Shown in pieces: positions 7,931 through 13,883 of a stretch of 14,003 nucleotides of DNA. A model generated the notes under the pieces. That model was not told the origin of the DNA and ran no database searches. It saw only the letters and a program-made list of their open reading frames with translations. The position numbers and the translations under genes were made by a program. Every line of letters begins with the position of its first letter. Within the stretch, counting starts at the first letter, position 1. The stretch is from Kiloniellales bacterium (GTDB lineage Bacteria; Pseudomonadota; Alphaproteobacteria; Kiloniellales; JAKSBE01), in the NCBI GenBank assembly GCA_030067055.1, contig JASJAL010000257.1:1-14003 (forward strand), given 5' to 3'.

Positions 7931-9055
7931 TCAGATCTGGTCGATCGCGTCCTGGTAGGCCCAGTCGCGCTGCCACAACCGCAATACCTGCTTCGCAGCG
8001 TCCGAATCTATTCGGTCGAACAGCGCCATCACCTGAGCCACCTCCTGCGGATCCGTTACCTTTTCGCTCGGCCGGCCTTTCCGGCTCAAGAGAAAAAGCG
8101 ACGCGAAGACCGGTTTCTCGATCCCCGTTGCCCGGCAGATGATCGCCAAGCCCCGGCCTCCGGATTCGTATACTACCCTCTGAAGGCGTGGTGGCTCCAG
8201 CCCTGTCATCCGCCCCAGCACGGCCTCGAAAAGCGAGACTTCGCCGTCTCTCAGGATGTGGATCAGGCGTTGCGGTGCGGCCTGGGTCTGCGGGTCCAGC
8301 CGTGCGGCCAGGGTATCGGCGGCGCCCCGCCTCTGCAGCCGGACCGGATCCGAGACGGCCTCGTCAGGACCGAGGTGTTGCACCACCTTGAGCAAGAGAT
8401 CGTCCAAGTCGACGGGATCGATGTCGAAGCGGTCGAGGATGTAGGATCTCAGGGCGGCGGCGACCCAGAGGTTGAGCCGCCTGGCCAGCTCGCGAGTCAA
8501 GCTCTCCCGCTTGACCAGCGGCTCCTGGTAACTGTCGACGCGCCGCGATTCCTCGACCAGATAGTCCATCGTCGCTTCCGAGACCTTGGGGTTCGGGTCC
8601 TCGAGCAAGGTCTTGATCACGTCGCTGTTGTTGCTCTCGATCAGGCCGTCGGCGGCCTCGGCCGAAGCCATGCGGCGCATCGCGATGGCCAGTTGGTGCT
8701 GCAAAGTGCGATGGACCACGATCTCGATCAGCTCGGGATCGTGTAGCACCTCGGCCTTCATCAGGGCGGAGCGGACCAGGTCGGTGTCTTCCTTGCCCAG
8801 GATCAGGAGAAGGTCCTGAGGCGTGTCGGGCTTTTCGGCCAGCTGCGCCGCGAGATCGCGTCGCACCGCGATCTCGACCTCGCGCAGCAGCTTGCTCAGA
8901 ATGTCGGACATCAGAGCGCGTTCGCGCTCGGTCAGGACTTCCGGTCGTTCGCCGAAGAGATCGGTGACCGTCGAGAGTAAAGCGCGTCGGCTGGCGGTCG
9001 ATATCTCCCGCGCCAGCTTCAACAGCTCCTGTAGATCCGAATCCGGATCGACCAT
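7931..9055 (-). CDS. DUF2336 domain-containing protein
   Basis: A 374-residue, mostly alpha-helical, charged cytoplasmic protein with no transmembrane segment. Conserved-looking helical blocks are LTERERALMSDILSKLLREV near 40-60, LLILGKEDTDLVRSALM near 85-100, and HDPELIEIVVHRTLQHQLAIA near 105-125. The repeated helical pairs look HEAT-like, as in DUF2336 (PF10098), a family of unknown function common in alphaproteobacteria. Assignment is from overall look and is fairly, not fully, certain. The start is the ATG at 9055 (MVDPDSDLQELLKLAREIS), with AGGA 10 bases upstream; a GTG at 9073 would add six residues. It is the first gene of the unit that continues with the histidine kinase 11 bp on, so it may belong to that kinase's signalling pathway. 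Confidence 0.8.
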   Translation of the reverse strand: MVDPDSDLQELLKLAREISTASRRALLSTVTDLFGERPEVLTERERALMSDILSKLLREVEIAVRRDLAAQLAEKPDTPQDLLLILGKEDTDLVRSALMKAEVLHDPELIEIVVHRTLQHQLAIAMRRMASAEAADGLIESNNSDVIKTLLEDPNPKVSEATMDYLVEESRRVDSYQEPLVKRESLTRELARRLNLWVAAALRSYILDRFDIDPVDLDDLLLKVVQHLGPDEAVSDPVRLQRRGAADTLAARLDPQTQAAPQRLIHILRDGEVSLFEAVLGRMTGLEPPRLQRVVYESGGRGLAIICRATGIEKPVFASLFLLSRKGRPSEKVTDPQEVAQVMALFDRIDSDAAKQVLRLWQRDWAYQDAIDQI

Positions 9056-9210
9056 CGGGCGACATTCCTGCACTGCGCACCCGACGGGAAGCCTATGTCG
9101 TGAACGGCCCCGACTTCATCTGCCGCTCGGAGACGTGAGCTTGGCTGTCTCCGTTAGAAGTAAGGACCGTGGCCCACCCGTGCCTCTAGGATGCAGAATA
9201 ATTCCGCAAG

Positions 9211-9240
9211 TTTATGGTTAACGTTTCCTAAATCGTTCAA
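9211..9240 (-). promoter_or_regulatory. Candidate promoter with CtrA-like box for the DUF2336-kinase-azlCD unit
   Basis: On the minus strand TTGAAC (9240-9235), an 18-base spacer and CATAAA (9216-9211) each match 4 of 6 sigma-70 bases. The spacer and -10 contain TTTA-N7-TTAACCAT (9232-9214), which differs from the CtrA consensus TTAA-N7-TTAA in one core base and includes the extended TTAACCAT half-site. The leader to the ATG at 9055 would be about 150 nt. CtrA is the alphaproteobacterial cell-cycle/motility regulator; binding here is inferred. Confidence 0.4.
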
Positions 9241-9246
9241 GGAAAC
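9223..9246. repeat. Inverted repeat GTTTCCT-N10-AGGAAAC
   Basis: Perfect 7-bp arms (9223-9229 and 9240-9246) separated by 10 bases, in A+T-rich DNA overlapping the candidate -35 and CtrA-like box. The two half-sites lie about 1.6 helical turns apart, which suits a dimeric regulator; a hairpin is also possible. Confidence 0.5.
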
Positions 9247-9372
9247 TTATTCTTACCACTGCGGCTAGTCCTTCGCATCACAAAATTGGATTTGCGACAA
9301 CAAGAACAGACTCAGTCTTCGTTTTGGATTTTTTACACGGGCTCCTGTGACCCGCCGGCGTACCTGCGCCAG

Positions 9373-9412
9373 GGTCCGGAGCGTTCCGGTGGACCACAAC
9401 AACACACCGGAA
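9373..9412. repeat. Two overlapping, mutually exclusive hairpins
   Basis: Hairpin A pairs CCGGA (9376-9380) with TCCGG (9385-9389) around a 4-base loop, extended by GGT (9373-9375) with ACC (9393-9395) across a 3-base bulge. Hairpin B pairs TTCCGGTG (9384-9391) with CACCGGAA (9405-9412), a perfect 8-bp stem with a 13-base loop. Both use 9385-9389, so only one can form at a time, as in switches and attenuators. Whether the segment is transcribed, and on which strand, is unknown. Confidence 0.45.
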
Positions 9413-9592
9413 ATGTGGCCGCTTTGCGGAAGCGTGTTGCGCGAGGCTGAGGAGGTCCTACTTCCAGCCCGACCTCTGTTCCCCAATGGGCAACAAAGGT
9501 ACCTCCAGCTTAGTACGTAAGGCCTGAAGTGGGAAGCGTGCCCCTCAAGCGTCGGCTTGCCGCCGGGATCGACCTTGGTCCAGAGTATCGCG

Positions 9593-10177
9593 ATGTCCGA
9601 ATCCGAAGACTTACCAGAAGCCGACACGCCAGACTCCCGAGACCCGGCCAGCGGCGGTTTCGAGCGCCGGGTCCCGCCCGGCGACGATCACGAGCGCTTG
9701 GTCTGCCGCGATTGCGGCTTCGTCCACTACGAGAACCCCAAGATCGTGGTCGGCTCGGTGGTCAGTCGGGACGGTCGGATCCTGCTGTGCCGCCGTGCGA
9801 TCGAGCCCCGAAAGGGACTCTGGACCTTGCCGGCCGGCTATCTCGAGCTGGGCGAATCCGCCGACGAGGGCGCGCGGCGCGAGGCCTGGGAAGAGGCCCG
9901 CGCCGAGATCGAGATCGATCAGCTGCTCGGTGTCTACGCGATCCGGCGGATCAGCCAGGTCCAGCTGATCTATCGTGCCAGGCTGGTCTCGAAGGAGGTG
10001 GCGGCCGGCCCGGAATCCGAAGCGGTCGATCTCTTCGCCTGGGAGGACATCCCCTGGGACGAGATCGCCTTCCCCAGCGTCCACTGGGCGCTGCAGGACT
10101 ATCGCAGCTTGCGTGACGCGACCCAGTTCGCGCCGCGGGGCAACCCCGTCGAGGCTGGCGGCGGCGATTTGAGTTGA
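9593..10177 (+). CDS. Nudix hydrolase with N-terminal zinc-ribbon-like segment
   Basis: A 194-residue cytoplasmic pyrophosphohydrolase of nucleoside-diphosphate-linked compounds (exact substrate unknown; ADP-ribose, FAD or NADH-type compounds are typical of relatives). The Nudix box runs from G82 to about E105: GYLELGE, seven residues, then REAWEEARAEI, with the metal-binding E97, E100 and E101 present. The glycine of the consensus XGU is R103, as is common in the REtWEEA-type subgroup. Ahead of it VCRDCGFVHYENPK (37-50) has one CxxC and looks like the short zinc-ribbon N-domain found in this subgroup; a second cysteine pair is not visible. The ATG at 9593 is chosen; a TTG at 9557 would add 12 residues. 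No strong Shine-Dalgarno is seen. It ends 6 bp from a convergent small gene. Confidence 0.92.
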   Translation: MSESEDLPEADTPDSRDPASGGFERRVPPGDDHERLVCRDCGFVHYENPKIVVGSVVSRDGRILLCRRAIEPRKGLWTLPAGYLELGESADEGARREAWEEARAEIEIDQLLGVYAIRRISQVQLIYRARLVSKEVAAGPESEAVDLFAWEDIPWDEIAFPSVHWALQDYRSLRDATQFAPRGNPVEAGGGDLS

Positions 10178-10183
10178 GGGCTG

Positions 10184-10429
10184 TCAGTCCTCGCCGCGCA
10201 TCACGTTGGCCAGAACCCAGATCATGACCACGCCGATGACGATCAGGATCATCAAGTTGGCGCCGAAATGATCGTCCGACCGGGAGTCGGCCATCATGTC
10301 GAAGGCCATCGTGAAGAAGACCCCGACGTTGAGAGCCAGCAAGGCGGTGATGAAGCGCTCGCGGGCCAGTCGCCGGACGACGCGGCGGCCGAAGGAAGCC
10401 TCGTCGGGTTGCGCGCGGTCGTAGGCCAT
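10184..10429 (-). CDS. Small two-helix membrane protein, uncharacterised
   Basis: 81 residues. A basic N-terminal segment (GRRVVRRLARERF, 14-26) is followed by two hydrophobic helices, about 26-45 (FITALLALNVGVFFTMAF) and 58-76 (NLMILIVIGVVMIWVLANV). A short polar loop, MADSRSDDHFG, lies between them, and the charged end is MRGED. The positive-inside rule puts the N-terminus in the cytoplasm. No family was recognised and no function is proposed. The ATG at 10429 has GGGAG ten bases upstream, inside a hairpin (10440-10459). Convergent with the Nudix gene, 6 bp apart, which supports both ends. The length, clean helices and usual composition suggest a real gene. Confidence 0.75.
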   Translation of the reverse strand: MAYDRAQPDEASFGRRVVRRLARERFITALLALNVGVFFTMAFDMMADSRSDDHFGANLMILIVIGVVMIWVLANVMRGED

Positions 10430-10439
10430 GGTCGTGGGT

Positions 10440-10459
10440 CTCCCGCCCCCTCGCGGGAG
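10440..10459 (-). promoter_or_regulatory. Hairpin that could cover the ribosome site of the 81-aa membrane protein
   Basis: In the minus-strand mRNA CTCCCGC (10459-10453), a 6-base loop GAGGGG and GCGGGAG (10446-10440) form a perfect, all but fully G:C, 7-bp stem. The only Shine-Dalgarno-like GGGAG lies in the 3' arm, 10 bases before the ATG at 10429, so the hairpin would mask it. Confidence 0.4.
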
Positions 10460-10534
10460 GCACTGTTTCGGCGGCGGCGATCCTAGGCCTTCAAGCTTAC
10501 CGAATGCCTAAACGCGCTACGGGGCCCCGGCGCG

Positions 10535-10558
10535 GCGACCCGCTTGGGTTCGGGTCGC
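10535..10558. repeat. Perfect 8-bp inverted repeat in divergent gap
   Basis: GCGACCCG (10535-10542) and CGGGTCGC (10551-10558) are separated by 8 bases. It lies in the 224-bp gap between the divergent genes starting at 10429 (minus) and 10654 (plus). On the plus strand GGAAGGG and then TTTT follow, too far away for a proper terminator. It could be an operator or a leader hairpin; nothing else is recognised in this gap. Confidence 0.45.
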
Positions 10559-10653
10559 GGAAGGGTTTTGGTAATCTTGCCGGTGTATTCAGGATTCCCC
10601 TTCTCAGGCCAAGAGGCCGAGGAAGGTCTAGCCGACCCAACGGTGGCGGAGCG

Positions 10654-11058
10654 ATGAGCGAGAACGAACTGACCGTGATCGGTGACTGGCCGGAGCTCTC
10701 CGGGCAGGTTCTGGACCAGGTCCTTTGCCAGGAGTTCTGGTGCGAGGGCAAGCTGGAAGAGCCGGCCTACGCCGTCGGCCTCGTCGTGGCCGGCGAAGCC
10801 TATCGCCTGAGGTTGAATGCCGGGACCATCTTCCTGCGCAAGGGCGAACGCCTCGACACGCTGCCCAACCAGCCGGACGGGATGATCCAGTACAAGGTGG
10901 TCGATCTCAGCGAGACCGAAGGCCTCGGCGGCGCGACAATCGCCGGCTTCGAGAAGCGCGCCCTGTCCAGCGGCACCGAGGTGGCGATCACCTTCGAAGA
11001 CGGCCGCCGGCTCAGCTTCGTCAACCAGGACGAAGTGACCTCCTACCAGCTTTCCTGA
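10654..11058 (+). CDS. Uncharacterised 134-residue protein
   Basis: Not recognised. The 134 residues have no signal peptide or membrane helix and are acidic overall. Predicted alternation of strands and turns (VVAGEAYRLRLNAGTIFLRKGERL near 44-67, GTEVAITFEDGRRLSFVNQDE near 107-127) suggests a small beta-rich cytoplasmic fold. The frame is open from 10504, but the upstream part is Arg/Gly/Pro-rich and covers a strong hairpin. The ATG at 10654 (MSENELTVIGDWPELSG), with purine-rich GGTGGCGGAG just before it, is therefore preferred. It ends 16 bp from the convergent EamA-type transporter gene. Codon use looks like its neighbours, so it is probably real. Confidence 0.7.
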   Translation: MSENELTVIGDWPELSGQVLDQVLCQEFWCEGKLEEPAYAVGLVVAGEAYRLRLNAGTIFLRKGERLDTLPNQPDGMIQYKVVDLSETEGLGGATIAGFEKRALSSGTEVAITFEDGRRLSFVNQDEVTSYQLS

Positions 11059-11074
11059 GACATGGCGGCGGGCG

Positions 11075-11941
11075 TCAGAGTCCGCCGGTTTCCAGCAGAA
11101 TCGCCCCGGCCGCGACCACGGCGGCGGCGGCGATGCGCTTGCGCCCAAAGGGTTCGCGCAGCAGACGGGTGCCGATGATCGCGGCGATCAGGACCGAGGT
11201 CTCGCGCAGCGCCACCACGTGCGCCATGGGCGCGACGCTCATCGCCCAGATCACGATTCCATAGGCCAGGCCGGACAGCAGGCTACCGATGACCCCGGCC
11301 TTGAGGTGCGGCTTGAAGGCGGCGACCACCCGACCGCGCCGGCGCCACAGGGTGAAGGCGGTCAGCGGCACGGCCTCAAGCGCGAAGAGCCAGAGGATGT
11401 AGGAAAGGGCATGGCCGGACTCGCGAACGCCCAGGCCGTCGGCGAGAGTGTAGCTGGCGATGGTCGCGCCGGTCAGCAGGGCGAAGCCGATCGCCTTGGC
11501 CTCCCGGCCGTCGCCCTGGCCGCGCAGCTGGCGTGGCAGGCCGGTCAGCGAGACGATGCCCAGCGAGACCGTGAAGACCCCCAGCAGCTCGGCCGCGCTC
11601 AGGGCCTCGCCGGCCAGGATCCAGGCGCCCAAGGCGACCAGCGCCGGAGCCGAGCCGCGGGCGATGGGATAGACCTGCGACAGGTCGCCGTGGCGATAGG
11701 CGCCGATGACCCCCGCGTAGTAGACGAAGTGGATCAGCGCCGAGAGCCCGAGATAGGGCCAGCTGGCCGGGTCCGGCAGCGGCAGGAAGAACAGCAAGGG
11801 CATCGCCAGGTAGCCGTGGACGCTGATCACCAGGGTCTGCATGACCAGCTTGTCCTCGCCCGCCTTGACCAGGGCGTTCCAGCTGGCGTGCAGCACCGCA
11901 GCCAGCAGGACCAGCGAAAGAACGCCTGCGTCCAGGACCAT
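11075..11941 (-). CDS. EamA/DMT-family transporter
   Basis: A 288-residue inner-membrane protein with about ten hydrophobic helices in two halves, as in the drug/metabolite transporter (DMT) superfamily. The first half has LLAAVLHASWNALVKAG (12-28), a usual EamA opening, and VYPIARGSAPALVALGAWI with the conserved P-x-x-R-G-x-x-P near residues 90-100. The second half has VVALRETSVLIAAIIGTRLL and the closing helix AAAAVVAAGAILLE. The family moves small metabolites such as amino acids across the inner membrane; the substrate cannot be predicted here. The ATG at 11941 gives the full family length. It diverges from the gene at 12199 and converges with the 134-aa gene. Confidence 0.9.
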   Translation of the reverse strand: MVLDAGVLSLVLLAAVLHASWNALVKAGEDKLVMQTLVISVHGYLAMPLLFFLPLPDPASWPYLGLSALIHFVYYAGVIGAYRHGDLSQVYPIARGSAPALVALGAWILAGEALSAAELLGVFTVSLGIVSLTGLPRQLRGQGDGREAKAIGFALLTGATIASYTLADGLGVRESGHALSYILWLFALEAVPLTAFTLWRRRGRVVAAFKPHLKAGVIGSLLSGLAYGIVIWAMSVAPMAHVVALRETSVLIAAIIGTRLLREPFGRKRIAAAAVVAAGAILLETGGL

Positions 11942-12198
11942 CGAGATGCGCTTTCCCGAGCAAGGGCGACGCGGCGCGCGCGCCCGTCATGATTCGCTAA
12001 CCAAAAGGCAGGGGATTAGACCGCCTGCTCGTCGCGCCGTCCAGCGCCGGAGACGCCGGGGTGCCCTGCGCCGGCCGCATGCGCGTCGGCCGAACCGCGC
12101 CGCGCCCGTAGAGGGATTCGAAAGCTCTCTCTGTCAGACTGCGCGGTTCTTCGTCGCAGCGGCAAACGGCCGGCGGCGGCCACAGGAGGGCAAGCGAA
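11942..12198. other. 257-bp divergent gap, no gene seen
   Basis: Lies between the EamA gene (minus) and the 218-aa gene (plus). It should hold the promoters for both, but no convincing -35/-10 pair stands out in this G+C-rich DNA. The only clear signal is the AGGAGG at 12184-12189 that serves the plus-strand gene. A minus-strand frame crossing it lacks domain or start signals and is taken as spurious. Confidence 0.5.
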
Positions 12199-12855
12199 AT
12201 GTCGGTGATGGGTTGGCTGTCGAGCAGCGGCGGCGCCGAAACGCAGGCGGTGGAATCGCCCTTCGACTGCTTCTGGCGATGGTTTCTCTCCGCGGAAGCG
12301 CGCCTGCGGGACGCCCACGGCGGCGACGCGGCCGGGCTGGAGGCCGCGGTCAACGAGATCGGCGACCGCCTGCGCCGGGTTCATCCCGAGCTCTGCTTCG
12401 AATACGGCCAGGCCGACGACGGGGTGTTCGAGCTGATCCTCTCGGCCGGTGGCATCCGCAGCCTGTTTCCCGCCGTGGCCGCCCTGAAGCAGGCCGCGCC
12501 CGAGGTTCCGGGCTGGCGCATCGTCGCCTTCCGGCCGCGTAAGGAGTCCTGCGTCCGGGTCCAGCTCGGCGAAGCCGTGCTCGAGCCCGAAGGGCTCTGG
12601 TACCGCCTCATCCAGGACGCCGATCACGCCGACCTCGACCTCTTCGTCGACGGACTGACGGCGGAGAACCTGGAAGGCCTCGGCGGTGCCGCCTTCCTGA
12701 TGCTCGACGCGGCTTTGGGCGAGTACGACGTGGCGACCCGCATCGGCGCCATCGACTTCGACGCCCTCCCCGAAGACCCGGCCGGCCTCGACCTCAAGCC
12801 GATCGACGCCCTGCGCGCCGAATTCGACGCCCTCTTCCCGCAGACCAAGCAGTAG
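12199..12855 (+). CDS. Uncharacterised 218-residue acidic protein
   Basis: Not assigned to a named family. The 218 residues are acidic, cytoplasmic, with no membrane helix. Residues 20-115 (FDCFWRWFLSAEARL, then VHPELCFEYG, VFELILSAGGIRSLFPAVAAL and APEVPGWRIVAFRPRK) read like a compact alpha/beta domain. Residues 145-190 (DADHADLDLFVDGL, FLMLDAALGEYDVATRIGAIDF) are helical and strongly acidic. The start is an ATG at 12199 with AGGAGG 9 bases upstream, the strongest ribosome site in this part of the window, so it is very likely expressed. The next gene starts 80 bp downstream on the same strand across a perfect hairpin (12895-12913). The pair may be one transcript. Confidence 0.8.
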   Translation: MSVMGWLSSSGGAETQAVESPFDCFWRWFLSAEARLRDAHGGDAAGLEAAVNEIGDRLRRVHPELCFEYGQADDGVFELILSAGGIRSLFPAVAALKQAAPEVPGWRIVAFRPRKESCVRVQLGEAVLEPEGLWYRLIQDADHADLDLFVDGLTAENLEGLGGAAFLMLDAALGEYDVATRIGAIDFDALPEDPAGLDLKPIDALRAEFDALFPQTKQ

Positions 12856-12894
12856 GCGCCCTCGGACTCTCGCGACCTGGCTCGTGCCCTGCTA

Positions 12895-12913
12895 GGGTTC
12901 GGAGATCGAACCC
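12895..12913 (+). repeat. Perfect 7-bp hairpin between two co-directional genes
   Basis: GGGTTCG (12895-12901), loop GAGAT, CGAACCC (12907-12913). It resembles a tRNA T-arm only superficially: there is no acceptor stem or anticodon arm around it. There is no T run after it, so it is not a classic intrinsic terminator. It could be a processing or attenuation site between the 218-aa and 115-aa genes, or an operator. Confidence 0.45.
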
Positions 12914-12935
12914 GTGCTGGGAACGGCCGAGACCG

Positions 12936-13283
12936 ATGAACGTCCTCCGCGCCATCCATCCCTACAAGTGGCAGGGCCTCTGGGTCTTCGACGACGAGTC
13001 GGTCGGCCTCGACAAGGAGCCCTTCGTCTCCGGCGCCGACGAGGTCATCGACGTCATGGTCGTCGGCATTCCCCAGGCGGCGGAGGGCTTCACCCTGATC
13101 TTCTCCGACCGGCCCTTCCCGGGCCACCAGGCGGTCTTGGAACGCCGCCGCGAGGAGTTCGGCGGCTGGTGGTATTTCAGCGCCGCCATCGACAAGGAAG
13201 GCTGGCTCTGCCCGGCGCTCTTCAAGTACTTCGAGACCGCCCCCGAGAAGATCTACGCCCAGTTCAAGGCGAAGGCGGCCTGA
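12936..13283 (+). CDS. Small conserved-looking protein, possibly DUF6717 family
   Basis: 115 residues, no signal peptide or membrane helix, and rich in aromatic residues: IHPYKWQGLWVFDDESVGL (7-25), EPFVSGADEVID (28-39), FTLIFSDRPFPGHQ (52-65), EEFGGWWYFSAAID (73-86) and GWLCPALFKYFETAPEKIY (89-107). These blocks resemble from memory the DUF6717 family, small proteins of unknown function; this assignment is tentative. The ATG at 12936 starts the aromatic-rich region directly. The Shine-Dalgarno is weak. It lies 80 bp after the 218-aa gene on the same strand, and about 195 bp without visible features separate it from the convergent gene ending at 13479. Confidence 0.8.
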   Translation: MNVLRAIHPYKWQGLWVFDDESVGLDKEPFVSGADEVIDVMVVGIPQAAEGFTLIFSDRPFPGHQAVLERRREEFGGWWYFSAAIDKEGWLCPALFKYFETAPEKIYAQFKAKAA

Positions 13284-13478
13284 AGAGGCTGGCCCTCGAG
13301 GCTAGAAGACTTGCTGGATTCCCTGATGACGAGGCTTAGAGGGGCGCCTTCGCACGACTCCCGGACATGCCGAAAGCAAAGTGGCGACGCTGCCGTTCGG
13401 CGCCCAAAGCCAGTGGAATTCGTCGTGCCGGCCGCGATCGATCATCGGGATTGGACTTCCGTTCTTGTGCCCTGGCGC

Positions 13479-13862
13479 TCAGTCGCGCTCACCCGAGAGC
13501 CACTTCATCCTGGCTTTGAAAGTGCCGCGTCGTTCTCCGGGCTTTCGCCAGGCCGTGGCGGCGGTGACGACGTCGGTTCGGTCCCAGACGCCGTCGGTGC
13601 AGGTGCAGATCGCTTCCACCGGGAAGGGGCAATCGCAGTCGTAGGAGTAGATTTCGAAGGCTTGCGGCAGGCGAAGGGTCGAGCGCTGCGCGTCAGTGAG
13701 TCTCGCCTCTTCCGGAACGGTCTGATCGATTGGAGCGGCCAGGCCCTGGCGCCAGACGAAAAGGGCGCAGTCTGCGTCCTTGCCCTGCCAGTCGGACAGC
13801 AGCGCGCCGCAGACGGGACACCTGATGTGCGGATCGGGAATGAAAGTGTCGAACATTCCCAT
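13479..13862 (-). CDS. Small Cys-rich putative zinc-ribbon protein, uncharacterised
   Basis: 127 residues. The N-terminus MGMFDTFIPDPHIRCPVCG holds a CxxC (C15, C18). Further cysteines are C32, C76, C78, C86 and C88, the last four as CDC and CTC pairs. Residues 25-43 (WQGKDADCALFVWRQGLAA) and 66-93 (PQAFEIYSYDCDCPFP and then TDGVW) look conserved. A metal-binding (zinc) role is likely but unproven, and no named family was recognised. The ATG at 13862 has GAGG 6 bases upstream. It starts 21 bp after the ftsY stop, so it is probably cotranscribed with ftsY. It converges with the 115-aa gene across a gap without visible features. Confidence 0.75.
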   Translation of the reverse strand: MGMFDTFIPDPHIRCPVCGALLSDWQGKDADCALFVWRQGLAAPIDQTVPEEARLTDAQRSTLRLPQAFEIYSYDCDCPFPVEAICTCTDGVWDRTDVVTAATAWRKPGERRGTFKARMKWLSGERD

Positions 13863-13883
13863 GTTTGGCCTCGTCCCGGACCC

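Larger units (their letters stand above)
9056..9592. other. 537-bp intergenic region between divergent genes; possible structured RNA
   Basis: No credible protein gene is seen. The only sizeable frame (minus, 9627-9265, 120 codons) is rich in Arg, Ser and Thr, has no domain, and runs antisense into the Nudix gene. Bases 9181-9340 are about 41% G+C by hand count, far below the window. They hold the promoter for the minus-strand unit, a GACTC (GANTC methylation-type) site at 9309-9313 and a T6 run at 9329-9334. Bases 9340-9560 are G+C-rich and carry several hairpins: 9373-9395, the alternative 9384-9412, 9420-9434 (CGCTT/AAGCG), 9452-9476 (GAGGTC/GACCTC) and 9546-9559 (CAAGC/GCTTG). This could be a small RNA or a long structured leader of the Nudix gene. 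I recognise no known RNA family and no intrinsic terminator. Confidence 0.4.

Noticed and set aside
6672..7958. A 428-codon plus-strand frame
   Set aside because: Antisense to the histidine kinase, whose H, N, G1 and G2 boxes are intact.
9340..9560. 6S RNA, tmRNA, SRP RNA or RNase P RNA
   Set aside because: None of the conserved core sequences I know for these RNAs could be found, so no family name is given.
9265..9627. A 120-codon minus-strand frame in the large gap
   Set aside because: Arg/Ser/Thr-rich, no domain, no Shine-Dalgarno, overlaps the start of the Nudix gene, and covers DNA that looks structured rather than coding.
12895..12913. T-arm of a tRNA
   Set aside because: Only the stem resembles a T-arm. 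The loop is wrong (GAGAT), and there is no acceptor stem, D-arm or anticodon arm nearby.
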